5,849 nt of DNA from Clostridiales bacterium (lineage in GTDB: Bacteria; Bacillota; Clostridia; Oscillospirales; CAG-272): assembly GCA_018370615.1 (NCBI GenBank), contig JAGZAC010000123.1, positions 1 to 5,849 of the forward strand, in the 5' to 3' direction. Shown in pieces: positions 1-5,730 of this stretch. The position numbers and the translations under genes were made by a program. A model generated the notes under the pieces. The model was not told the origin of the DNA. It did not search any database and was given only the letters and a program-made list of their open reading frames with translations. Position 1 is the stretch's first letter. The number at the start of each line of letters is the position of its first letter.

Positions 1-555
1 GTCACTCGAATTATTCTCACCCGCCCAGCAGTGGAAGCAGGGGAGCGACTGGGATTTCTTCCAGGAGATTTGCAAAGCAAAATCGATCCCTATCTCCGCC
101 CTCTGTACGATGCACTATACGACATGCTGGGCATGGAAAACTGCAGCCGATTGATGGAAAAAATGACTATTGAAATCGCTCCCCTTGCCTATATGCGAGG
201 ACGTACCCTGGATGATTCCTTTATCATTTTGGACGAGGCGCAAAATACTACCCCGGAACAGATGAAAATGTTTTTGACTCGGTTGGGCAACGGATCCAAA
301 GCAGTTGTCACCGGAGACCTCACCCAGACGGACCTGCCTTTCGGCCAGCGGTCCGGCCTTGCAGAAGCGGTGAAGATTTTAAAAAATATCGAGGATATTG
401 GCATCTATGAGTTTTCCGAGAGAGATGTGGTGCGTCACCGTCTGGTGCAAAAAATTATCTTAGCTTATGAGAAAAATGACCGAGAAAAGCGAACAAAAGC
501 TGCCCGCGCATATAAGGTGAACCGAGCTGGTGGCGGTCAGAAAGGGAAGGCATGA
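1..555 (+). CDS. phoH: PhoH family ATPase, C-terminal part (5' end outside window)
   Basis: The frame is open from the first base, and the gene clearly starts upstream: 184 residues are visible against roughly 320 for the family. Seen directly: the conserved TRPAVEAGE stretch at the left edge, the LGFLPGDL and DPYLRPLYDAL motifs, IEIAPLAYMRGRTL, then the Walker B-like FIILDEAQ (fragment residues 74-81, D78/E79) and the VTGDLTQTDLP motif near residues 103-113. These are hallmarks of the cytoplasmic PhoH/YbeZ ATPase (P-loop NTPase, related to helicase cores). The Walker A loop must lie before the window. In other bacteria PhoH/YbeZ is functionally linked to YbeY, and here ybeY follows with an ATGA overlap, which fits translational coupling. 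The C-terminal tail is basic (KRTKAARAYK), possibly for RNA contact; that is inference. The exact substrate of PhoH proteins is not settled. There is no frameshift and all visible motifs are intact. Confidence 0.96.
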   Translation, partial: VTRIILTRPAVEAGERLGFLPGDLQSKIDPYLRPLYDALYDMLGMENCSRLMEKMTIEIAPLAYMRGRTLDDSFIILDEAQNTTPEQMKMFLTRLGNGSKAVVTGDLTQTDLPFGQRSGLAEAVKILKNIEDIGIYEFSERDVVRHRLVQKIILAYEKNDREKRTKAARAYKVNRAGGGQKGKA

Positions 556-1061
556 AGCTAAAAGTTTATTTTAACAACGAACAAAACCGACTTCCCGTAG
601 ATGGCGGCCTGCGCAGTCTTGTCCGCAGCGCAGTTTTAGCCACTTTGCAAGCTGAAAATTTTTCCGCCGATTGCGAGGTGTCTGTCACTTTTACGGACAA
701 TGCAGGCATTCGTGCTCTCAATAAAGAGTACCGAGGAAAGGATGTCCCTACAAATGTGTTGTCTTTTCCCATGTTTGATTTTTCAGTGGAAGAAATCCCT
801 GTCGGGGAGACAATCCTTCCGCTGGGAGATATTGTCATCTCCCTGGAACGTGCAAAAGAGCAGGCGGAGGAATACGGGCACAGCTTCCGGCGGGAGGTGG
901 CGTTCTTAACTGTACATTCTGTGCTGCATCTTTTGGGATATGACCACGAGATTTCCCCTTCGGCAGATAAGGAAATGCGTGCAAAGCAGCGCAGCGTGCT
1001 GGAGAAAATGAAAATTGGGCGGGAAATGGACAAGAATATAGAAAGCGAAAGAAAAGAATGA
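552..1061 (+). CDS. ybeY: rRNA maturation endoribonuclease YbeY
   Basis: A 169-residue cytoplasmic metalloprotein of the UPF0054/YbeY family, acting in 16S rRNA 3'-end maturation and 70S ribosome quality control. The zinc-binding signature H-x3-H-x5-H is complete: H122, H126 and H132 in the stretch HSVLHLLGYDH. The conserved upstream block NKEYRGKDVPTNVLSFP (about residues 57-73) carries the family arginine (R61) thought to sit in the active site. LGDIVIS (91-97) is the usual core strand. The ATG overlaps the phoH stop (ATGA) and has a purine-rich AAAGGG site at 541-546, 5 bases upstream. The C-terminus is a charged helix-like tail (EKMKIGREMDKN...) and overlaps era by another ATGA. Length is normal to slightly long for the family. 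Enzyme identity is secure; the precise cleavage role comes from work in other species. Confidence 0.97.
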   Translation: MKLKVYFNNEQNRLPVDGGLRSLVRSAVLATLQAENFSADCEVSVTFTDNAGIRALNKEYRGKDVPTNVLSFPMFDFSVEEIPVGETILPLGDIVISLERAKEQAEEYGHSFRREVAFLTVHSVLHLLGYDHEISPSADKEMRAKQRSVLEKMKIGREMDKNIESERKE

Positions 1062-1951
1062 AAAAAACTGCTTTTATCGCAATCGTTGGAAGGCCCAATG
1101 TGGGCAAATCTACCCTTATGAATGCACTGCTGGGAGAAAAGGTTGTCATCGTGTCCAGCAAGCCCCAGACTACCAGAAACAGGATTATGGGAGTGCTCAC
1201 AAAAGGAGAAAATCAGTTTGTGTTTCTGGACACTCCCGGAATTCACAAGCCCAAAACGAAACTGGGCGGTTACATGATGAAAAGCGTGCGCACTTCCATG
1301 GGCAGTGCAGATGCGGTGATTTTGATTGCAGACGCGGGACGAGCCCCCGGCATGGTAGAGCAAAACGTAGCAAATCAAGTCAGGGAAGCCGGCCTGCCCG
1401 CTATTTTGGTTTTAAATAAAATAGATTTATATAATCGGGAACAGCTGGCAAAAACCATTGAGGCATATGCGGCACTGCACAATTTTGATGCTTTTGTTCC
1501 CATCAGCGCCCTGAAAGGAAAAAATGTGGACTTGGTTCTTTCTGAGGTGGAAAAGTTTCTTTACGAATCTGACTGGATGTTTGAAGAGGACATGCTCACC
1601 GATCAGCCGGAGCGGCAGATTGCCGCCGAGTTTATCCGGGAGAAGCTGCTGCGAACTTTGTCGGATGAGATTCCCCATGGCGTGGCAGTAGTGATTGAGG
1701 AATTCAAGGAAACGGACAAGCTCATTTCCATTCGTGCGGAAATTTTCTGTGAACGGGAATCCCACAAGGGCATCATCGTAGGCAAAGGAGGGCAGACGCT
1801 GAAGCTGATTGGGTCCCGTGCCAGAGAAGATTTGGAGAACTTTTTCGGCATGAAGGTGTATCTGAATCTCTGGGTGAAGGTAAAAGAAAACTGGCGGGAC
1901 AGCGACTTCAACCTCCACAATTTCGGATATAATCCCAAAAATCTGGAGTGA
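1058..1951 (+). CDS. era: GTPase Era
   Basis: A 297-residue GTPase that binds the 3' end of 16S rRNA and acts in 30S subunit assembly, at the cytoplasm or membrane face. All nucleotide-binding motifs are visible: G1 GRPNVGKS (11-18), switch I threonines in QTTR (37-40), G3 DTPG (58-61) followed by IHKPKTKLG, G4 NKID (120-123) and G5 SAL (150-152). The C-terminal KH domain carries the RNA-binding loop GKGG (242-245), followed by IGSRAREDLE and the family ending LWVKVKENWRD. Length is standard. The start ATG overlaps the ybeY stop and lacks a strong Shine-Dalgarno site (only a GAAAGCGAAAGAAAAG purine tract), so translation is probably coupled to ybeY. In many Firmicutes dgkA and/or cdd sit between ybeY and era; here nothing does. 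No missing residues were noticed. Confidence 0.98.
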   Translation: MKKTAFIAIVGRPNVGKSTLMNALLGEKVVIVSSKPQTTRNRIMGVLTKGENQFVFLDTPGIHKPKTKLGGYMMKSVRTSMGSADAVILIADAGRAPGMVEQNVANQVREAGLPAILVLNKIDLYNREQLAKTIEAYAALHNFDAFVPISALKGKNVDLVLSEVEKFLYESDWMFEEDMLTDQPERQIAAEFIREKLLRTLSDEIPHGVAVVIEEFKETDKLISIRAEIFCERESHKGIIVGKGGQTLKLIGSRAREDLENFFGMKVYLNLWVKVKENWRDSDFNLHNFGYNPKNLE

Positions 1952-1960
1952 TTCTGTATT

Positions 1961-2755
1961 ATGGAAAAACTGACGGTACATGGCCTTACGGTCCGGGAAA
2001 CGGAGATTGGAGAGTCTGACAAGGTCATTACGCTGGTCACGATGGAGCAGGGACGTATGTCCATCATGGGCAAGGGGGTCAAGAGCCTGAAAAGCAAAAA
2101 TATGGCCGCCTGTCAGCCCTTTTGCTACAGTACCTTCACCCTGCGCCGGTCCGGGAAATATTATTACATTGTGGAAAGTGAATTATCCGAATGCTTTTAT
2201 GGCCTGCGCACGGATTTGGATAAAATGGCCCTAGCCGCATACCTATGTGATGTATGTGCGGACTGTTCAGTGGAGGGCTCTGCAGATCCGGCGCTTTTGC
2301 GGCTGACACTGAATGCACTGTATGTACTCAGCGAGAAAAAGGACGTTCATCTGCAGCAGCTGAAAGCTGCCTTTGAGTTCAAATGCGCCTGTGAGATGGG
2401 ATTCCAGCCGCAACTAGAGGCCTGTGGGATGTGTGGCTGTGAGACTGCAGAAAAGATATATCTGGATATTATGAATGGCCGGATTTTGTGCCGTGACTGC
2501 CGGGATCAGGCGCGGCGGGAGGCGGAGAGCGCCGCGCCGGACAGCAATGGAACGGCGCAGTACTATATATCTCTCACTCCCGGTGTCTTATCTGCTCTGC
2601 GGTATGTGGAAGCGGCACCGGTCAATCGTTTTATGTCTTTTACACTGGAAATGGACGATCGGCGTTTGTTCGGAGAGGCGTGTGAGAAATATCTGCTGCA
2701 CCATATTGAACATTCTTTTTCTACACTCAGTTTTTATAAATCAATATTATTGTAA
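1961..2755 (+). CDS. recO: DNA repair protein RecO
   Basis: A 264-residue recombination mediator. RecO works with RecR (and RecF) to load RecA on SSB-coated single-stranded DNA and can anneal strands. Seen: an N-terminal OB-fold start (LTVHGLTVRETEIGESDKV, then VTMEQGRMSIMGKGVKS, typical of RecO), a helical middle, and a four-cysteine zinc motif with C155-x2-C158 and C177-x2-C180, the second pair within ILCRDC. The gene begins 9 bases after era; a GGAG at 1945-1948, inside the end of era, lies 12 bases from the ATG, somewhat far. Length is near the family's usual 240-260. It is unusually cysteine-rich, with extra cysteines at 51, 55, 78, 96, 99, 102, 142, 144, 160 and 241. Sequence divergence is high in RecO generally, so identity rests on the N-terminal pattern, the zinc motif and position behind era, a classic location. 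Confidence 0.94.
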   Translation: MEKLTVHGLTVRETEIGESDKVITLVTMEQGRMSIMGKGVKSLKSKNMAACQPFCYSTFTLRRSGKYYYIVESELSECFYGLRTDLDKMALAAYLCDVCADCSVEGSADPALLRLTLNALYVLSEKKDVHLQQLKAAFEFKCACEMGFQPQLEACGMCGCETAEKIYLDIMNGRILCRDCRDQARREAESAAPDSNGTAQYYISLTPGVLSALRYVEAAPVNRFMSFTLEMDDRRLFGEACEKYLLHHIEHSFSTLSFYKSILL

Positions 2756-2759
2756 GAAT

Positions 2760-2779
2760 GCGGATTTGCTATTATCCGC
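2760..2779 (+). other. Small stem-loop between recO and mutS2
   Basis: GCGGAT (2760-2765) and ATCCGC (2774-2779) form a perfect 6-base inverted repeat around an 8-base loop, with one extra G-U pair possible at its base (2759 with 2780). It fills most of the 36-base gap between the recO stop and the mutS2 ATG and ends 6 bases before the GGAG. There is no following T run (the next bases are GAAAATGG), so it is not an intrinsic terminator. A role in mRNA processing or in setting mutS2 translation is conceivable but not shown; chance occurrence is possible. Confidence 0.5.
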
Positions 2780-2785
2780 GAAAAT

Positions 2786-2789
2786 GGAG
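2786..2789 (+). promoter_or_regulatory. Closely spaced ribosome binding site of mutS2
   Basis: GGAG stands only 2 bases before the mutS2 ATG at 2792, whereas 5-9 bases is usual. The ATG is still preferred, because the translation from it matches the usual MutS2 beginning (a short N-terminus, then LEFDKI) and no ATG, GTG or TTG lies in frame between it and the recO stop. The poor spacing may mean modest initiation. Confidence 0.5.
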
Positions 2790-2791
2790 AT

Positions 2792-5164
2792 ATGAACGAT
2801 AAATTATTTTCCATATTGGAATTTGACAAAATACGAAAGCTTCTGGCAGACGCAGCGCTTACCGAAGGTGCGCGGCAGCGGGCAATGGAGCTTGTGCCGT
2901 CCTGCGATATCGATGAAATTCGCCTGCGGCAGCAGCGTACTGCAGATGCCAAGCGGCTGCTGGGGCAAAAGGGAACGCCGTCCTTCGGATCGGTACGGGA
3001 TATTCACCCTGCTTGTGAACGTGCAGAAAAGGGAGCTGTTCTTTCCATGCGGGAGCTTTTGGACTGCGCAAATGTTTTGCGCACCTCCAGGACCCTTTTG
3101 GAGTACAGCAAAAGCGACCGTCTCTTTGAAACGGTGCTGGACGAGATTTTTGCGCGGCTGATTCCGGAAAAATCCCTAGAGGAAAAAATCAGCCGGGCGA
3201 TTATTTCCGAGGAAATGGTGGCAGACGATGCCAGTCCCGCTCTTTTGGATATTTGTCAGAAAATCCGCAAAACCAACGCGCGTATTGCGGACTTGATGCA
3301 GCAGTATACCCAAGGTGGGGCCTACTCCAAATATTTGCAGGAAAACATTGTGACGACCCGGGGCGGCCGTTTCGTCATTCCGGTGAAAAGCGAATATAAA
3401 AACGAAATTAAGGGGCTTGTTCACGACACCTCTGCTTCCGGAGCTACACTGTTTATTGAGCCCATGCGGGTAGTGGAGGCAAACAATGAGCTGCGGCAGC
3501 TGCAAAGTGAAAAGGAGCACGAAATCGAACGGATTTTGTGGGAGCTTTCCAGCCTTGTAGCGGAAAAAGCGTTTACAATCGTGTGCAACTATGAAAATAT
3601 TACGGAGCTTGCTTTTATCTATGCCTGTGCGGAGCTGGCCTATCGTATGGACGCCTGTACGCCGGAAATTACACAGGAACGGAAGGTGGAGCTGGTCCGC
3701 TGCCGTCATCCCTTGATTGATAAAGCGGTGCCGGTGGATATTCTCATCGGCGGCGATTACAGTATGCTGGTGATTACCGGTCCCAATACCGGCGGCAAAA
3801 CGGTAGCACTCAAAACCCTGGGACTTTTTTCTCTGATGGCGCAGGCGGGACTGCAGCTTCCCTGTGAGAGAGCATGTGCATGTGTATTTGATTCCGCCTT
3901 TGCCGACATCGGAGACGAGCAATCGATTGAACAGTCCCTGTCTACCTTTTCCTCCCACATGGTGGGGATTGTATCAATCTTGGGGCAAATGACAGGTCAG
4001 TCCCTTGTCTTGTTCGACGAGCTGGGATCGGGCACCGATCCGGTGGAAGGCGCCGCCCTGGCCACCTCTATCTTGGAGGAGGTGCTCTCTGTGGGCGCCC
4101 TTTGTGCTGCGACCACCCATTATGCGGAACTGAAAGCCTTTGCCATCGAGCGGGAAGGAGTGTGCAACGCCAGCTGTGAATTTGATGTGGAGACACTGCG
4201 TCCCACATATCGGTTGATGATTGGTACACCTGGGAAGTCCAATGCCTTTGCGATCTCGGAACGTCTGGGGCTCTCCCAGCGAATCGTAGATCGTGCACGG
4301 GGATACGTGGATCACGGCAGCCGCAGCTTTGAAGCGGTCATTGAAAAAATGGAAGCGCAGCGGTTTGAACTAGAAGCCGAAAAAGAAAAGGCCCGTGCCC
4401 TGCGGGTAGAATATGAAAGCTTCAAGCGGGACGCGGAAGCGGCCCTGCAGGAGAAGCTGGGGCAGGCGGAAAAGGAAGCTGCCCGTATCATGGACAAGGC
4501 ACGGCAGACTTTGGATAGCGCCCGCGCTTCCAGTGATTTCATATTAAAGCAGCTAGACGAGGCGAAACGTGCCAAGGATGCAGACAATTTCGGAGATAAA
4601 ATTTCTCAGGCAAAGAAGAATATTAAAGCCAGAGTCAAGGACTTTTACGATAAAAATACTCCAGAAGAAAAAGAAGACGACTATGTGCTTCCAAGGCCTT
4701 TGAAAAAGGGGGATACGGTGGTGCACCGCAGTCTTGGAACCAAAGGAACGCTGCTGGAGGATCCGGACAAAAAGGGAAATGTAAGTCTCCAAATGGGAAT
4801 TTTAAAAACCAAAATGAATGTTTCACAACTGCGTCTTTTGGAGGAAGAAGCTGCAGTGGGCGAAAAGGGAAAGCAGACATCTCGCGTTGCCTACAAAGCC
4901 GCAGCCGCCAAATCCTTTCAGCCGGAATTGGACGTGCGGGGTATGATTGGCGACGATGCCTGCTTTATGCTGGATCGATATTTGGACGATGCGCTGGTGG
5001 CCGGAATTTACGGTGTTACGGTCATTCACGGAAAGGGAACTGGTGCCCTCCGTCAGGCCATTTGGAATTACCTGAAGAAAGACAGCCGGGTGGAATCCTA
5101 TCGGGTAGGTCAGTATGGCGAGGGAGACTATGGGGTGACTGTAATAGAGCTGCGCCACAAATGA
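2792..5164 (+). CDS. mutS2: MutS2 ATPase with KOW and Smr domains
   Basis: A 790-residue protein, the normal MutS2 length (about 780-790). Order of parts: N-terminal lever/clamp region (LEFDKIRKLL at 9-18; HDTSASGATLFIEP at 211-224), an ABC-type ATPase with Walker A GPNTGGKT (330-337), signature-like STFSSHM (384-390), Walker B LVLFDE (405-410) followed by LGSGTDP, and TTHY (441-444). A charged coiled coil follows at about 510-600, then a KOW-like segment (about 636-685, LKKGDTVVHRSLGTKG) and a C-terminal Smr domain (about 710-790) with LDVRG (713-717) and HGKGTGALR (746-754). MutS2 lacks the mismatch-recognition domain of MutS. In Helicobacter and Thermus it restrains recombination; in Bacillus it (RqcU) binds and splits collided ribosomes. 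Both ATPase and Smr motifs look intact, so it should be active. It lies downstream of recO in the same run and ends 3 bases from the convergent gene. Confidence 0.97.
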   Translation: MNDKLFSILEFDKIRKLLADAALTEGARQRAMELVPSCDIDEIRLRQQRTADAKRLLGQKGTPSFGSVRDIHPACERAEKGAVLSMRELLDCANVLRTSRTLLEYSKSDRLFETVLDEIFARLIPEKSLEEKISRAIISEEMVADDASPALLDICQKIRKTNARIADLMQQYTQGGAYSKYLQENIVTTRGGRFVIPVKSEYKNEIKGLVHDTSASGATLFIEPMRVVEANNELRQLQSEKEHEIERILWELSSLVAEKAFTIVCNYENITELAFIYACAELAYRMDACTPEITQERKVELVRCRHPLIDKAVPVDILIGGDYSMLVITGPNTGGKTVALKTLGLFSLMAQAGLQLPCERACACVFDSAFADIGDEQSIEQSLSTFSSHMVGIVSILGQMTGQSLVLFDELGSGTDPVEGAALATSILEEVLSVGALCAATTHYAELKAFAIEREGVCNASCEFDVETLRPTYRLMIGTPGKSNAFAISERLGLSQRIVDRARGYVDHGSRSFEAVIEKMEAQRFELEAEKEKARALRVEYESFKRDAEAALQEKLGQAEKEAARIMDKARQTLDSARASSDFILKQLDEAKRAKDADNFGDKISQAKKNIKARVKDFYDKNTPEEKEDDYVLPRPLKKGDTVVHRSLGTKGTLLEDPDKKGNVSLQMGILKTKMNVSQLRLLEEEAAVGEKGKQTSRVAYKAAAAKSFQPELDVRGMIGDDACFMLDRYLDDALVAGIYGVTVIHGKGTGALRQAIWNYLKKDSRVESYRVGQYGEGDYGVTVIELRHK

Positions 5165-5167
5165 CAG

Positions 5168-5665
5168 TTACTCTGTTTTGGTCGGCAGTGCAAAGCCGTG
5201 AATGAATCCGGATACGTCGGAGGAACAGATATCCCCGCCGATGACTCGATTTTTGTAAACAATGATATTGGCGAAAACAGTGCCGTCATAGTCCGGATAG
5301 TTTCTGATCTCATAGGTATAGCGGGTTGCTGTCTTTCCCTTGTATTTGGAAAGATCCAGTCCCTGCGCCTTTTGCACTTCGTTGTATGCGTTCATCACTT
5401 TATCAAAATCTGTAGGGATGCGCACTTCTACTTCCTCTACTGCCGCATCTCCCGCTTCCCACCCAAACTGAGAGAGAAACTCCAGTCTGTTTTCATTGGT
5501 TTTTATTTTTTCATAGTTGATGGTGCCGTTGTCCTCTAAAATAGAGCCGGCTGCCACTTCCTTTGTGGTAGGCATTAGGATCAGCAAAGCAACCAGTGCA
5601 ATTACAGCCACGCCGATCACGCATGCAAATTTGAGCGAGCTTGCCTTTAAGGAATATACAAACAT
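5168..5665 (-). CDS. Single-pass membrane protein with DUF4830-like domain
   Basis: A 165-residue protein read on the minus strand. A short basic N-terminus (MFVYSLKASSLK) is followed by one hydrophobic helix at about 13-31 with no signal-peptidase or lipobox pattern around C15, so a membrane anchor with the C-terminus outside is likely. The soluble part contains INYEKIKTNENRLEFLSQFGW (49-69), VRIPTDFDKVMNAYNEVQKAQGLDLSKYKGK (81-111), a YTYEIRNYP strand and the closing block VIGGDICSSDVSGF (141-154). From memory this pattern, especially the N-terminus, the 'FL..FGW' segment and 'GLDL..YKGK', matches the DUF4830 family of Clostridia, whose function is unknown. The ATG is supported by a good AAAGGCGG site 7 bases upstream and a promoter. 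It stands opposite mutS2 and is not part of that operon. Function cannot be assigned; an envelope or sporulation link would be guesswork. Confidence 0.88.
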   Translation of the reverse strand: MFVYSLKASSLKFACVIGVAVIALVALLILMPTTKEVAAGSILEDNGTINYEKIKTNENRLEFLSQFGWEAGDAAVEEVEVRIPTDFDKVMNAYNEVQKAQGLDLSKYKGKTATRYTYEIRNYPDYDGTVFANIIVYKNRVIGGDICSSDVSGFIHGFALPTKTE

Positions 5666-5674
5666 ATGTATTCC
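5651..5674. repeat. Inverted repeat spanning the start codon of the DUF4830 gene
   Basis: GGAATA (5651-5656) and TATTCC (5669-5674) are perfect 6-base inverted arms around 12 bases. On the minus strand the first arm includes the last two G's of the ribosome binding site, the loop holds the ATG, and the second arm lies in codons 5-7. Inside it, ACATATGT (5662-5669) is itself an 8-base palindrome. As RNA this would be a weak hairpin that could partly cover the ribosome binding site; as DNA it could be a binding site. It may also be chance in AT-rich sequence. Confidence 0.35.
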
Positions 5675-5680
5675 GCCTTT
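5673..5680 (-). promoter_or_regulatory. Ribosome binding site of the DUF4830 gene
   Basis: On the minus strand AAAGGCGG ends 7 bases before the ATG at 5665-5663. It is a good Shine-Dalgarno match with correct spacing and fixes the start codon. Confidence 0.75.
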
Positions 5681-5699
5681 CTTTTAATACAGCTATCCA

Positions 5700-5728
5700 A
5701 TTATATGCTGCTAGGAGTGAAATATGAA
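5700..5728 (-). promoter_or_regulatory. Sigma-A-type promoter for the DUF4830 gene
   Basis: Read on the minus strand, TTCATA (5728-5723, 4 of 6 to the -35 consensus) is followed after exactly 17 bases by a perfect -10 hexamer TATAAT (5705-5700). Transcription would start near 5693, leaving a leader of about 28 bases before the ATG with the ribosome binding site inside it. No TG extension of the -10 is present. The -35 and part of the spacer overlap the ribosome binding site and first codons of the divergent plus-strand gene, so the two genes share this short control region. Confidence 0.65.
5713..5717 (+). promoter_or_regulatory. Ribosome binding site for the right-edge plus-strand gene, ambiguous start
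   Basis: AGGAG stands 6 bases before an ATG at 5724 and 13 bases before the ATG at 5731. The nearer ATG opens only a 7-codon frame (MNHDFNN, stop at 5745-5747), whereas 5731 opens the long frame that leaves the window. The site thus supports translation on the plus strand here, but does not decide cleanly which ATG is used. Confidence 0.5.
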
Positions 5729-5730
5729 CC

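Noticed and set aside
566..1378. Long minus-strand open frame (270 codons) opposite ybeY and era
   Set aside because: It lies antisense to two well-identified conserved genes, its translation shows no family pattern, and it is cysteine/serine-rich in the way of antisense shadows.
2475..2795. Plus-strand open frame of 106 codons overlapping the end of recO and the start of mutS2
   Set aside because: It is out of frame with recO, whose zinc motif and ending are intact, so there is no sign of a frameshift or a separate gene.
3176..3958. Minus-strand open frame of 260 codons opposite mutS2
   Set aside because: It is fully antisense to the conserved ATPase region of mutS2, with no recognisable domain or ribosome binding site.
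5164..5179. ACAG...CTGT followed by TTTT as a mutS2 terminator
   Set aside because: The stem has only 4 firm pairs and the T run is 4 bases, too weak for an intrinsic terminator.
5198..5539. Plus-strand open frame of 113 codons opposite the DUF4830 gene
   Set aside because: It is antisense to a gene with clear promoter, ribosome binding site and family pattern; no plus-strand signals support it.
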